A DNA stretch of 64,000 nt from Promicromonospora sp. Populi (GTDB taxonomy: Bacteria > Actinomycetota > Actinomycetes > Actinomycetales > Cellulomonadaceae): contig NZ_CP163528.1 in assembly GCF_041081105.1 (NCBI RefSeq), positions 3,348,001 through 3,412,000 on the forward strand, in the 5' to 3' direction. Made by a program: the position numbers and the translations under genes. A model generated the notes under the pieces. That model had not been told where the DNA came from and made no database searches. It saw nothing but the letters and a program-made list of their open reading frames with translations. The first letter of the stretch is position 1; every line of letters starts with the position of its first letter. Below, piece by piece: positions 54,267-63,375 of this stretch.

Positions 54267-57200
54267 TCACCGCGACTGCGGCGCTGAGTCAGGGACATGA
54301 TTCACGGTCGAGGGTGCCCACGTCGAGTCCCCATCGGCCTTCTTACCGTTCTCGTGCTCTGATCCGCCCTCGTCCACGGACTCCGACCGGCCACGCGCGG
54401 TGGCCGACTGGAATGCCGAAAGACGTGAGCGAAGCTGCTCAGGATCACGGTCGATGCGAGCTGAGAGGCGTTCGACAGTGGGGTCCGCCCCGGTGCCGGA
54501 GGCACCGCGAGTGCGGCGGGTCAGACCACCGTTGGCAACCTCTGTGCTGACGGCTGCCGGACGGTATGAGTCGTTCTCCTTCACATCATCTTCCTGGTAA
54601 GCCCCCCGGCGCAGGAGGCTTGTCATCTCCTCGTAGAGGACCGCCGAGGCCGTCCACTCCGACCGAGCCTCCACCGAGTCCCGCACGTACTCCGGGTCCA
54701 GCGGATCCTTGCCGTCACCGTCCGTACCAGCGGCCCGCTTGGCGAGCGGAGCCGGTGAGCCGTACGAGGTCGGGTCGTACACAGCGCCGGTCGGGTACGG
54801 CTCGCTGAACTCGCGAACCGGGGCCTCGAAGGACTGCTGCGCGGTCGCCATCGGGAGGGCCTGAGTGGCCGGGCCCGACGCGAACGAGGTGGGCGCCTGC
54901 TCAGGAGCAGGCGCAGGAGCGGGCGCTGCCGCCGCGCGGGGTGCCGCGTCGACGAACGGGTTGGTGCCGTGCGCCGGGGCGGGAGCCTGCGTCTGCGCGA
55001 CAGGCACGGGAACCGTGCCGCCCGCCGGGACGCTCGGCACAGCCGACGTCAGCGACTCCTGGACCGCCCGCTGGTAGCCCTCCTGGTAGCCCCGCTGGTA
55101 CGTCGGGTCAGCGACCGGCGCCTGCTGCAGGGCCTGGGTCGGGAAGGCCCCGGTCGCCGGGCCAGCCTGCTGCGGAGCGGGAGCGCTCGGCAGCGGGCTG
55201 GTCGGCGTCCGGAACTGCGTCGGCAGCTCCTGCGGCTGGAAGTCCTGCGGCTGGTACGTCAGCTCAGGGAGATCCTGGGCCTGGAAGTCCTGCGGCTGGA
55301 AGTTGTGCGCGGGAAGGTCCTGTGGCTGGAAGTCCTGTGGCTGGAAGTTCTGCGGCTGGAAGTTCTGCGCCTGGAAGCTCTGCGTCTCCACGTTCGGCGC
55401 GGCCGGGGCACCGAAGGGCGACACACCGGCCACAGGGCCGCTAACGGTCTGGATCGGACGCGAGGCCGGGCGGTCCAGCGGCTGGTAAGCGCGCAGCTCG
55501 CCGGTGGCCGGCTGACCTGGGCGACGGCCGAACAGACCGCGCCGCTGCTGGGCCGGCTTGGCACCCTGAGAACCGGATGCGGTCGACCGGCGGCTCGGCA
55601 GGTCCGCCATGAGCTCCTCGAACGCGGGCAGCGCCTCGTAGGACGAGTCGGGACCCGGAGCGTCCGCCCCGAAGCCCTGGACCTGCCTGTCGTCGCCCTG
55701 CACCGGGGCACCGAAGCCCTCCTGCTGCCGCCCGAAGCTGCGGGCCGAGGCAGGGGCCGGCGCCGCCTGGGCGCCGCTCGCAGCCGGGAACCGCATCACG
55801 TCGGTGTCGGACATCCCCGGCAGCGCGGCCGGGTCCTGGGTGATCGGGTCCAGCTGCAGCGACTGGGTGCCGCCGTCGACCGGGTCGATCGTGTTCAGGG
55901 AGCGGAAGCTCGAGAAGAGCGCGCTGCGCTGGTCCACGTCCACCGCGACCGGCGTCGTGTCCTCGAAGATCGGAGCGATCGGTTCCTCGACCTGAGGCGC
56001 ACGCTGCCGGCTCGGGAGCGAGCTGCCCTCGGACACGTTCGACGGCGGGGCCCAGGCGTTGTCGTCACCCTGGTACTCCTGCGGGAGCGACGGCGTCTGG
56101 AGCTCCGGCAGCACGATCGAGCCGGTCGGCGTGACCTCGCCGAGGGACTGCGCCGGGGTCGAGCTGCGGCGCCGGGCCAGGCCGAGCGCCGTCGTGCCGT
56201 CTGTCAGGGCGTTGAGGTCGACCTGCTGGGCGGTGGGCGCCGGCTGTGCGGCGAACGCCGCCGCGGCGATCTGCGACGTGCCGGTCGGGACCGGCAAGCC
56301 GCCCTGCTGCGGGACCGAGGTCGTCGCCGGTGCTGCCGCGGAGACGGCGGGCGAGCCGAAACCGCTGGTGGGTACACCCGCCGCGCTTCGCATCGCGCCG
56401 GTACCCGGGCCGGTGGCAAAGCCGCCGCCGTTGAACTGCGAGGCGGCCGCCTGCGTGTTGGCCTCGAGCGGGTCCGTCGGCATCGGCAGCGGCATCGCGT
56501 TGTCCGGCATGAACAGCACCGCCGGGAAGCGGACCGTCACCTCGGTGCCGGTGCCGCCCTCGCCCACGCCGAACGCCACCTGGGCGCCGAGCCGGTCCGA
56601 CAGCCGGCCGACCACGTAGAGGCCGAGCCGCTGGGCGCCGACGGCGTCCGACGCGGCGTGGCTGAGCACCTTGCGGTTGGCCTCGGCGACCTCGCCGGGG
56701 TTCATCCCCAGGCCGTGGTCGCGGACGATGACGGTGACGAACTGCTCGTCGCGGGCCGTGGTCACCTCGACCGGCGTGTGCGGCTCGGAGAACATCGTCG
56801 CGTTCTCGAGCAGCTCGGCCAGCAGGTGTGCGGCGTTCAGCGCGTTGTGGCCCAGCATCATCGGGTCGACGACGAGGTTCAGGCGCACCCGGTCGTACAG
56901 CTCGATCTCGGAGGACGCCGTACGGATGACGTCGGAGACCGGCATGGGCTGGCGGACGCGACGGCCGGAGTCGATACCCGCGAGGACGAGGAGGGACTCC
57001 GCGTTGCGGCGCATCCGGGTCGCGAGGTGGTCGAGGCGGAACAGGTTCGACAGCGTCGACGGGTCTTCCTCGGAACGCTCCAGGTCGTCGAGGAACGCGA
57101 GCTGCCGGTTGAGGAGCACCTGGTCGCGGCGGGCCACGTTGACGAACATCTCGGCGATGGAGCCACGGAGGGCTGCCTGTTCGCGGGCGACGTCGATGGT

Positions 57201-58472
57201 TGTCCGGTTGACGTCGTTGAACGCGGCGGCCAGCTGGCCGATCTCGTCCGACGACTCGACGGTGATCGGGTCGAGGTCGATGCTCGGCCCCTGACCCGGC
57301 ACCGACACCTGCTCCACCAGGGTGGGGAGGCGGTCCCGGACGACGCCGGCGGCCTGCGTGAGGCGGCGTAGCGGCGAGACCAGGCGGCGGGCGATGACGA
57401 GCGCGGTGATGATCGAGAAGCCGAGGGCCGCGATCGCGATGCCACCGGTGAGGTAAGCGCGGTTCGCGGCGACGTCGGCCTGCTCCTGCGCGAAGGCCGA
57501 GGCGTCCTCACGGACGGCGTCACGGACGATGCGGCCCTCCTCGACCCACCTGGCGGACTCGTCGCCGAACGCCGCGGCCTGCGCGGGCTGGATCGACGCG
57601 AGGTCGCCACGGGCCACGTAGCCGCGGACAGTGCCGTAGACGCCGTCCATGCCGGGCACCTGGTAGTCGCCGGGGATCCGGTCGAAGAGGTCCTGGGTGG
57701 AGTCCCACTCGCGGTCGCCCAGGTTCACCAGGTCCGCCGCGCGCAGCGCCATGGTCCTGGCGCCTTCCTCACCGAGCTGGGTCGCGAACAGGCCGAGGGT
57801 CAGCGCGACCACCGGGCGCTCGTAGGTGTTCGTCAGCATCAGCTGGTCCATCGAGTGGTACGCCTCGAGGCGGGTACCCAGGTCACGGTCCTCGGAGGTG
57901 TCCGCGATGGCGTCCATCACCTCGAGGGCGCCGTCGATGTAGGTGCCGTAGGCGTCGGTCGCCGTCTGTTCGGTGAGCCGTCCTTGGGCGACCTTCGTCT
58001 GCACGTCGGTGATGGCCGCGCGGTCCTCGATGGTCTCCGCGACCGCGTCCTTGACGCGCTGGTCCAGCATCGAGATGTCGATGTCCAGCAGCGCCCGGTC
58101 GCGTGCGTCGAGAGCCGTGATCGTCTGCGCCTGGGCCGCGGGGGCCGCCCACACGGGGTTGCCGGCCTCGTCCGTGACCGGGTTGCCGGCCTCGTCCAGC
58201 TCGGGCGTGCCCTGGAGCAGCGCGAGACGGGCGCCGTCGCCGGTCGGCCCGTCATCGATCATCGCCAAGATGTTGAGCGACCGTTCCTGCGCGAACGTCG
58301 TACCTGCATTGTCCTGGTACTCCAGCGCGGCGACGAGATCGCTCGTCTGCTGCGCGCGCATCGCGTCGACCACAGCCAGACCGATGATGTACGCCGCTGC
58401 GATGACCAGGACGATGGCAGGCGTGACCAGGGTCGCAAGAACTTTCCCGCGCACTCCCAACCTGCGGAACAT
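54267..58472 (-). CDS. Conservon sensor kinase with nitrate/sulfonate-sensing domain (CvnA-like)
   Basis: 1401 residues. Transmembrane helix at about 12-34, a helical extracytoplasmic NIT-type sensor (about 40-325), second helix at about 335-358, HAMP, a dimerisation helix (FRLDHLATRMRRNAESLLVL, about 481), then the ATPase: N-box LLAELLENATMF (about 554) and DHGLGMNPGE (about 586). The C-terminal half (650-1401) is disordered, rich in Pro, Gln, Ala and Ser, with a QPQDF repeat array. The usual His-Glu phosphorylation context is altered, so it may signal by ATP-dependent conformational change to the roadblock/GTPase partners. The start ATG 58472 has GAGAGAGG upstream. Confidence 0.93.
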   Translation of the reverse strand: MFRRLGVRGKVLATLVTPAIVLVIAAAYIIGLAVVDAMRAQQTSDLVAALEYQDNAGTTFAQERSLNILAMIDDGPTGDGARLALLQGTPELDEAGNPVTDEAGNPVWAAPAAQAQTITALDARDRALLDIDISMLDQRVKDAVAETIEDRAAITDVQTKVAQGRLTEQTATDAYGTYIDGALEVMDAIADTSEDRDLGTRLEAYHSMDQLMLTNTYERPVVALTLGLFATQLGEEGARTMALRAADLVNLGDREWDSTQDLFDRIPGDYQVPGMDGVYGTVRGYVARGDLASIQPAQAAAFGDESARWVEEGRIVRDAVREDASAFAQEQADVAANRAYLTGGIAIAALGFSIITALVIARRLVSPLRRLTQAAGVVRDRLPTLVEQVSVPGQGPSIDLDPITVESSDEIGQLAAAFNDVNRTTIDVAREQAALRGSIAEMFVNVARRDQVLLNRQLAFLDDLERSEEDPSTLSNLFRLDHLATRMRRNAESLLVLAGIDSGRRVRQPMPVSDVIRTASSEIELYDRVRLNLVVDPMMLGHNALNAAHLLAELLENATMFSEPHTPVEVTTARDEQFVTVIVRDHGLGMNPGEVAEANRKVLSHAASDAVGAQRLGLYVVGRLSDRLGAQVAFGVGEGGTGTEVTVRFPAVLFMPDNAMPLPMPTDPLEANTQAAASQFNGGGFATGPGTGAMRSAAGVPTSGFGSPAVSAAAPATTSVPQQGGLPVPTGTSQIAAAAFAAQPAPTAQQVDLNALTDGTTALGLARRRSSTPAQSLGEVTPTGSIVLPELQTPSLPQEYQGDDNAWAPPSNVSEGSSLPSRQRAPQVEEPIAPIFEDTTPVAVDVDQRSALFSSFRSLNTIDPVDGGTQSLQLDPITQDPAALPGMSDTDVMRFPAASGAQAAPAPASARSFGRQQEGFGAPVQGDDRQVQGFGADAPGPDSSYEALPAFEELMADLPSRRSTASGSQGAKPAQQRRGLFGRRPGQPATGELRAYQPLDRPASRPIQTVSGPVAGVSPFGAPAAPNVETQSFQAQNFQPQNFQPQDFQPQDLPAHNFQPQDFQAQDLPELTYQPQDFQPQELPTQFRTPTSPLPSAPAPQQAGPATGAFPTQALQQAPVADPTYQRGYQEGYQRAVQESLTSAVPSVPAGGTVPVPVAQTQAPAPAHGTNPFVDAAPRAAAAPAPAPAPEQAPTSFASGPATQALPMATAQQSFEAPVREFSEPYPTGAVYDPTSYGSPAPLAKRAAGTDGDGKDPLDPEYVRDSVEARSEWTASAVLYEEMTSLLRRGAYQEDDVKENDSYRPAAVSTEVANGGLTRRTRGASGTGADPTVERLSARIDRDPEQLRSRLSAFQSATARGRSESVDEGGSEHENGKKADGDSTWAPSTVNHVPDSAPQSR
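55208..55387 (-). repeat. 15-bp-based repeat array in the kinase gene encoding (N/D)FQPQ units
   Basis: About a dozen degenerate 15-bp units (TGCGGCTGGAAGTCC on the plus strand) encode QPQDF, QPQNF, QAQDL and similar pentapeptides at residues about 1029-1088. Confidence 0.85.
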
Positions 58473-58614
58473 GCGTACCTCTCTCCATCACTGATCCGGA
58501 AGGGGGTGGCGTGCGTGTGCCCGCCGTGCATCCCTCGGTGCTGCGTACAAGTTACCGGCACCCGGTTTCCGCTGGCGACCCTCGTGAGGCCACACGGAAG
58601 TAGGCTTCATCGAT

Positions 58615-59592
58615 GTGCGAGCCGTCACGATATCCGGACCGGGCCCCTCAGGGAAACTCTCCATTTCATCCCTGAATCACCCGATTGCTGGCCAAAGCGA
58701 CGTAGTGATCACTGTCGCTGCTGCCGGCGTGAACCGTGCTGACCTGCTCCAACGCGCCGGATACTACTCCCCTCCCGCCGGTGCCCCTGACTGGCCGGGG
58801 CTTGAGATATCAGGAACTGTGAAGCGTGTCGGCCCCGGCGTGTCGCGTTGGCGCGCCGGTGACAGAGTAGTCGCACTGCTTGAAGGCGGCGGGTATGCGG
58901 AGGAAGTGGCGATCCGCGAGACGCAGGTTCTCCCCGTGCCCGACGGCGTCGACCTGGTCGATGCGGCAGGCCTTCCCGAGGCGGCGTGCACGGTCTGGAA
59001 CAACCTCGTCGACGTCGGCCGCCTGCGCGCCGGCGAGTGGGTGCTGGTCCACGGCGGGTCGGGCGGCATCGGGACCTTCGCCATCCAGGTCGCCAAAGCG
59101 CTCGGTGCACACGTCGCCACCACGGCGGGCGGGCCGGAGCGCGCCGCGCGCTGTGCCGAGCTCGGCGCGGACCTCGTCATCGACCACCGGGAGCAGGACT
59201 TCGTGAACGAGGTGCAGCGAGCGACCGACGGTCGCGGCGCCGACGTCGTGCTCGACATGCTCGGCGGTGGCGCCCTGGGCGACAACGTGCGCGCCCTGGC
59301 CCGCGGTGGCCGCCTGGTGGTCATTGGCATGCAGCGGGGCCGGCGCGGCGAGCTCGACCTCGGCGAGCTCCTGGCCCGGCGCGGGACGGTCACCGGCACG
59401 CTCCTGAGGTCCCGTCCCCCGGACGAGAAGGCGCGCATCGCGGCCGACGTCGAACAGCATGTCTGGCCGATGGTCGCCGACGGCCGGGTACGGCCGGTCG
59501 TGCACGCCCGGATTCCGTTCACCGAGGCACAGTCGGCGCACGAGCTGCTGGAGTCGGGCGAGCCCTTCGGCAAAGTGCTCCTGACCCCCTGA
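58615..59592 (+). CDS. NAD(P)H:quinone oxidoreductase, zinc-free MDR type (PIG3-like)
   Basis: 325 residues. The medium-chain reductase core shows AAGVNRADLLQRAGYYSPP, the nucleotide-binding motif VHGGSGGIGTFAIQVAKALG and VVLDMLGGGALGDNVRALA. The zinc ligands of alcohol dehydrogenases are absent, as in quinone reductases. The start is GTG 58615; the ATG 2 bases before it is out of frame. TAGGCT precedes the start by 8 nt. It reads away from the cvn operon and ends 9 bp before the bpa promoter palindrome. Confidence 0.92.
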   Translation: MRAVTISGPGPSGKLSISSLNHPIAGQSDVVITVAAAGVNRADLLQRAGYYSPPAGAPDWPGLEISGTVKRVGPGVSRWRAGDRVVALLEGGGYAEEVAIRETQVLPVPDGVDLVDAAGLPEAACTVWNNLVDVGRLRAGEWVLVHGGSGGIGTFAIQVAKALGAHVATTAGGPERAARCAELGADLVIDHREQDFVNEVQRATDGRGADVVLDMLGGGALGDNVRALARGGRLVVIGMQRGRRGELDLGELLARRGTVTGTLLRSRPPDEKARIAADVEQHVWPMVADGRVRPVVHARIPFTEAQSAHELLESGEPFGKVLLTP

Positions 59593-59600
59593 TCATCCTG

Positions 59601-59616
59601 TGCCTATATATAGGCA
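59601..59616. promoter_or_regulatory. Perfect 16-bp palindrome over a candidate promoter for bpa
   Basis: TGCCTATATATAGGCA is a perfect palindrome and by far the most AT-rich spot nearby. Its centre supplies a -10-like hexamer (CTATAT or TATATA) 5-6 nt before the ATG at 59616. An operator embedded in the promoter is the simplest reading. Confidence 0.6.
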
Positions 59617-59690
59617 TGGCTGAGAATTTCGTTCCTTGCCTCTGGCTGCCATGCGGGCAACCACCGATCCGGGCAAGACTGGGTCCATGA
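59616..59690 (+). CDS. 24-residue upstream ORF translationally coupled to bpa
   Basis: ATG 59616 opens a frame (MAENFVPCLWLPCG, ending PPIRARLGP) whose TGA overlaps the bpa ATG as ATGA. It has two cysteines and no family resemblance. The ATG lies directly at the expected transcription start, so it would be the first codon of a leaderless message. Whether it is a regulatory leader peptide is inference; bpa also has its own leaderless-type signal. Confidence 0.4.
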   Translation: MAENFVPCLWLPCGQPPIRARLGP

Positions 59691-60322
59691 CCGACGAGCG
59701 AGCCACCCCCCAGCCCGACGAGAGCACCGATCGCGCAACCGGCCCGGCACCCACCGTGCACCCCCAGGTGGTGACCCCCGATGGCGCGGCCGTGCCGCCG
59801 GAGCAAGAACCCGAGGGCGCCGGTGACAAGGCCGCCGTCGACGAGGCCGAGGCCGTCGTGCGGCAGGTCGAGGAGCCGGCCAAGGTCATGCGGATCGGCG
59901 GCATGATCAAGCGCCTGCTCGACGAGGTGCGGGACGCGCCGCTGGACGAAGCCGCCCGCACGCGCCTGGCAGAGATCCACGAGCGCTCGATCCACGAGCT
60001 CGAGGACGGGCTCTCCCCCGACCTCGTCGACGAGCTGCACCGCATCACGCTGCCGTTCTCGGACGACTCCGCGCCGTCCGACGCCGAGCTCCGCGTGGCC
60101 CAGGCGCAGCTGGTGGGCTGGCTCGAAGGCCTGTTCCACGGCATCCAGACGGCGCTCGTGGCACAGCAGATGGCAGCCCAGGCGCAGCTCTCGCAGATGC
60201 GCCGTGCACTGCCGCCCGGCACCGGCGCGTTCAACCCGACGGGCCCCGGCGGCCCCACCCTGCCGGGTGGTCAGGGCGACGAGTCCGGCGGCGACCGCCG
60301 CACCCCGGGCCAGTACCTCTGA
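59687..60322 (+). CDS. bpa: Bacterial proteasome activator Bpa
   Basis: 211 residues. A disordered N terminus to about 60 is followed by the four-helix Bpa core (EEPAKVMRIGGMIKRLLDEV, RLAEIHERSIHELEDGLSPD, AQAQLVGWLEGLFHGIQTAL) and the C-terminal GQYL, which docks in the alpha-ring pockets of the 20S proteasome. Bpa forms a dodecameric ring and opens the gate without ATP for unfolded proteins, as shown for the mycobacterial homologue. The start is ATG 59687. AAGACT is 6 nt before it, and it also overlaps the upstream ORF stop. The presence implies proteasome genes elsewhere in the genome. Confidence 0.93.
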   Translation: MTDERATPQPDESTDRATGPAPTVHPQVVTPDGAAVPPEQEPEGAGDKAAVDEAEAVVRQVEEPAKVMRIGGMIKRLLDEVRDAPLDEAARTRLAEIHERSIHELEDGLSPDLVDELHRITLPFSDDSAPSDAELRVAQAQLVGWLEGLFHGIQTALVAQQMAAQAQLSQMRRALPPGTGAFNPTGPGGPTLPGGQGDESGGDRRTPGQYL

Positions 60323-60341
60323 CCTGACCCTGAACCAGCCC

Positions 60342-61466
60342 TCAGAGGTCGGAGGGGTCTACCAGAAAGCCATCCTCGTCGGCGATCTCGCCTCCGGCGG
60401 CGGTGTGGATCGCGCTCGCGAGCCGGGCCACCAGCTCTGCCGAGCGCTTGCGCGCCACCCGTAGCTCCATCGTGGGGACCTCCTGCTGCGATTCTGCGAG
60501 GTCTTGCGGCTCCCAGTGCACCCAATAGCGCACCGCACCCTGCTCGGCCCACGGCAGGCCGCGCAGGAGGCGGGGCAGCTTCTCCTCGCCGCTGATCTCG
60601 ACGGAGACGATCCCGTCGACGCCGAGCTCCACGACCAGGCCGTACCCGTCCAGGACGCGCGGGCCGGTCAACGCCCGGATGTCGTAGTCGTCCGCGGCCG
60701 CGTGCAGCTTCTTGCGCAGCACCGGGTCCAGGGTCTCGCCCGGGTACAGCGCCTTGTCCGCGATGCCAGCCGGCGGACCGCCCCACTCCTTGCCCTCCAT
60801 GTGCAGGCGGGCTCGCGGGTGGACCTTCTGCAGGATCGTGTGGGCGGCCTGCGGGTCGAGCCAGACGTCGGAGTACACGGTCATGTCGATGGCGGCCCCG
60901 GCGTCCGGGGTGAGCACTACGCCGGCCCCGGGCTTCGCCGTCGGACCGCCAGGTGCCTGGATGTCCCACAGGCCGCCCACGTCCAGCCGGAGCGAGCCGC
61001 CCAGCCGCCGCGCGACGGCGACGAGCCACTCGACGAGGCGGCGTTCCTCACGCTCGGGCATGCCCACCGCAAAGGCCCTGCCGATGCCGTCGCGGTCGCC
61101 CGCCGGGAACGGCGGCTCGCCACGCTCCCGGTGACACACGATGTCGAAGGCCATCGCCGCGCCCGGCGGCACGCCGAGGTCGAACCCGTCGCCCGAGGGC
61201 AGGTACGGCCCGTTCATCACCGCGTGCCGCGAGACCCGCAGCACGCCCACCTCCTTGCCCTGCGCGCGGCGCCCCTGCGGGGCTCCTGCCACGTTCCCCG
61301 GGAAGATGCCGACCGGCACCACGTCCCAGCGGGTGGCGGAGAACCGGGAGAGCGCGAGGACCTCGATCTCGTCCAGCTCGACGTCTCCCGGCACGACCAG
61401 TACGTGCCTCGCCTGGTGTGACTGCGCAACGGTGCGCGGCAAGGGCAGGAGCGCAGGAGCGGCCAT
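60342..61466 (-). CDS. Conserved-looking protein of unknown function (374 aa)
   Basis: 374 residues, soluble, with no signal peptide or membrane helix. Parts such as VLVVPGDVELDEIEVLAL, GDRDGIGRAFAVGMPEREER and IDMTVYSDVWLDPQAAHTIL look like folded, constrained sequence, but I recognise no domain. Two halves are suggested by a Gly/Pro-rich stretch near 180. The start is ATG 61466 with GAAGGGAC upstream. It is convergent with bpa (19 bp between stops) and upstream of nothing on its strand, so context gives no function. Confidence 0.75.
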   Translation of the reverse strand: MAAPALLPLPRTVAQSHQARHVLVVPGDVELDEIEVLALSRFSATRWDVVPVGIFPGNVAGAPQGRRAQGKEVGVLRVSRHAVMNGPYLPSGDGFDLGVPPGAAMAFDIVCHRERGEPPFPAGDRDGIGRAFAVGMPEREERRLVEWLVAVARRLGGSLRLDVGGLWDIQAPGGPTAKPGAGVVLTPDAGAAIDMTVYSDVWLDPQAAHTILQKVHPRARLHMEGKEWGGPPAGIADKALYPGETLDPVLRKKLHAAADDYDIRALTGPRVLDGYGLVVELGVDGIVSVEISGEEKLPRLLRGLPWAEQGAVRYWVHWEPQDLAESQQEVPTMELRVARKRSAELVARLASAIHTAAGGEIADEDGFLVDPSDL

Positions 61467-61583
61467 CGGGGTCCCTTCGAGGTCCGGATGCCCGGTCCGT
61501 GCCGGGCATCCGGAGCCTACCGTCCGGCGAAGGCCGTCAGCGGCGCGATGGACCCCGTCGGCAACGCCGCCGGGGCCCGGCGG

Positions 61584-62159
61584 TCACACCTCGGTGCGGT
61601 GGAAGTTCTTCGCGGAACGGGACGCCGTCGGGCCGCGCTGACCCTGGTACCGCGACCCGTACAGGTCCGAGCCGTACGGGTGCTCGGAGGCCGACGACAG
61701 CCGGAAGAAGCACAGCTGCCCGATCTTCATGCCCGGCCAGAGCTTGATCGGGAGCGTGGCGACATTGCTGAGCTCCAGCGTCACGTGCCCGCTGAACCCC
61801 GGGTCGATGAAGCCGGCCGTCGAGTGCGTCAGCAGGCCCAGACGGCCGAGGGAGGACTTGCCCTCGAGGCGGGCCGCCACGTCGTCGGGCAGAGTGACCG
61901 CCTCGTAGGTGCTGCCCAGCACGAACTCGCCCGGGTGGAGCACAAACGCCTCGTTGTTGTCCGCCTCGACCAGGCGGGTCAGCTCGGGCTGGTCCACCGC
62001 CGGGTCGATGAACGGGTACTTGTGGTTGTCGAACAGCCGGAAGAACTTGTCGAGGCGGACGTCGATGCTCGACGGCTGCAGCATCGACGCGTCGTACGGG
62101 TCGAGGACAACGCGGTCGGCCTCGAGCTCGGCACGGATATCGCGGTCGGAGAGGAGCAC
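61584..62159 (-). CDS. dcd: dCTP deaminase
   Basis: 191 residues, the usual length when started at GTG 62159 ([19 protein letters not shown]). TACCGT lies 6 nt before that GTG, whereas the upstream ATG 62222 would add 21 residues without support. Active-site and family motifs are [20 protein letters not shown] and [14 protein letters not shown]. The trimeric enzyme makes dUTP (or dUMP in the bifunctional form) for dTTP synthesis. Confidence 0.96.
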   Translation of the reverse strand: MLLSDRDIRAELEADRVVLDPYDASMLQPSSIDVRLDKFFRLFDNHKYPFIDPAVDQPELTRLVEADNNEAFVLHPGEFVLGSTYEAVTLPDDVAARLEGKSSLGRLGLLTHSTAGFIDPGFSGHVTLELSNVATLPIKLWPGMKIGQLCFFRLSSASEHPYGSDLYGSRYQGQRGPTASRSAKNFHRTEV

Positions 62160-62232
62160 CCCGATACGGTACTGGGCGCTACCGGGCGGCGCCGCCCGGT
62201 GGTAGGGCAGCGCCGTCGTCATCGGGCTGCTG

Positions 62233-62709
62233 TCACCACTGCAGCGGCTTGAGCTTCGAGTCCACCGACCAGTAGCCCTTGCGCATCACGAGATACAGGA
62301 TGCCTTCGATCGCGCCCCAGATCGCCGGCACGAACCACGCCTGCCCCAGCGACACCACCGTGATCAGCAGCATGATCCAGCCCAGGCCCTTGTAGCCGAG
62401 GTAGAACCGGTGCGCGCCCACCACACCCAGCAGGATCCCGAGCAGGCCCGCGGTGATGCGGGACTTGCGCCCCGGTACGTGACCCACGGGCGGGGAGGGG
62501 CGGTCGTAGTCGTACTGCTGCTGATAGTTCGCCGGGCTGCTGCCGCCGGCCGGCCCTGCCCCGGCGGTCTTCGGCTGCCTCGGCACCTTCGGCGTCTGCA
62601 GCGCCCGGGTCTCGCGCTGCGACTGCGGGGGCCTGGGCGGACGCGGCGGAAGGGGCTTGGTCTCCTGGTAGATCGGCTCGGTCGGCTTCTCGCTGGGGTG
62701 CTCGGTCAC
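62233..62709 (-). CDS. TM2-domain membrane protein
   Basis: 158 residues. The first 85 are disordered and Pro/Gln-rich ([15 protein letters not shown]), then the TM2 domain: [26 protein letters not shown] and [12 protein letters not shown], with the usual Gly-Ala-His-Arg-Phe-Tyr signature between helices. The start chosen is GTG 62709 with GGAG upstream. Function of bacterial TM2 proteins is unknown. It is 73 bp upstream of dcd on the same strand. Confidence 0.88.
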   Translation of the reverse strand: MTEHPSEKPTEPIYQETKPLPPRPPRPPQSQRETRALQTPKVPRQPKTAGAGPAGGSSPANYQQQYDYDRPSPPVGHVPGRKSRITAGLLGILLGVVGAHRFYLGYKGLGWIMLLITVVSLGQAWFVPAIWGAIEGILYLVMRKGYWSVDSKLKPLQW

Positions 62710-62865
62710 TGCTGCTCCGGCTGCTCGGCGACACTCGCTCCGAAACCGGTTCGGGCATCCGGGCGAGGTTGGGTATGATCGGGTCGCGCACCAGGTTCGT
62801 GGGTGCTGTTGCGGGAACCCTAGCGGGATTCTCAAACAGCAGATACCCATACAGAACCGGACGAT

Positions 62866-62936
62866 GCGGGTGTAGTTCAATGGTAGAACTTCAGCTTCCC
62901 AAGCTGATAGCGCGGGTTCGATTCCCGTCACCCGCT
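62866..62936 (+). tRNA. tRNA-Gly (anticodon CCC)
   Basis: 71-nt cloverleaf: acceptor GCGGGTG/CACCCGC, D-arm GTTCAATGGTAGAAC, anticodon stem TCAGC/GCTGA around TTCCCAA, T-arm CGGGTTCGATTCCCG. No encoded CCA. Glycine tRNA genes of this kind are frequent integration sites. Confidence 0.95.
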
Positions 62937-62945
62937 CAGCAAGAA

Positions 62946-62980
62946 CGCCGCAGTCCGGACCCACCGTCCGGACTGCGGCG
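62946..62980 (+). terminator. Terminator after tRNA-Gly
   Basis: Perfect 15-bp arms, CGCCGCAGTCCGGAC and its complement, around a 5-base loop, followed by TTCGTCTGTG. Confidence 0.88.
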
Positions 62981-63003
62981 TTCGTCTGTGTGGGGAGCAG
63001 TGC

Positions 63004-63375
63004 TCAACCCCGGACCGGCGCCGTCACGTGTAGCGAGACCGGGAGCCCGCGCTCAGCGGCCTGCACCCAGCCGCTCCAGCAGCGCCACAACACGGGCACC
63101 CGCCCGTCGTCGTGCCGCCCCGGGCGCTCGGCGAGATGGAGCATCCTGGCGAGCCTCAGCGCGTCGGGTACCCGCGCGGCGACGACCTCGACGGTCAGCA
63201 CCCGCACCACGTCGTCCTCGAGATCGAGGTGGTCCACACCCGCCCGGACGTCCAGCGTATGGATGTCGAAGATGTGGGCGATCATCGCCGTGACCCCGAC
63301 GAGCTCAGCCAGGTGCGCGCCCGGCGCCGGGCAGTCGTCAGGGTCGGGGCCGGGGTCACAGGAGCCGGCGCTCAC
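63004..63375 (-). CDS. Small protein of unknown function, operon partner of the next gene
   Basis: 123 residues. It starts at GTG 63375 in a GTGA overlap with the stop of the gene at 63372-63671, so the two form an operon. The middle is acidic (DHLDLEDDVVRVLTVEVVAA) and the protein is soluble with no recognised domain. A longer frame upstream is only a shadow of its partner. Confidence 0.6.
   Translation of the reverse strand: MSAGSCDPGPDPDDCPAPGAHLAELVGVTAMIAHIFDIHTLDVRAGVDHLDLEDDVVRVLTVEVVAARVPDALRLARMLHLAERPGRHDDGRVPVLWRCWSGWVQAAERGLPVSLHVTAPVRG

Noticed and set aside
55208..55387. Possible CRISPR-like array
   Set aside because: The periodicity is an in-frame 15-bp coding repeat without spacers; no Cas genes are present.
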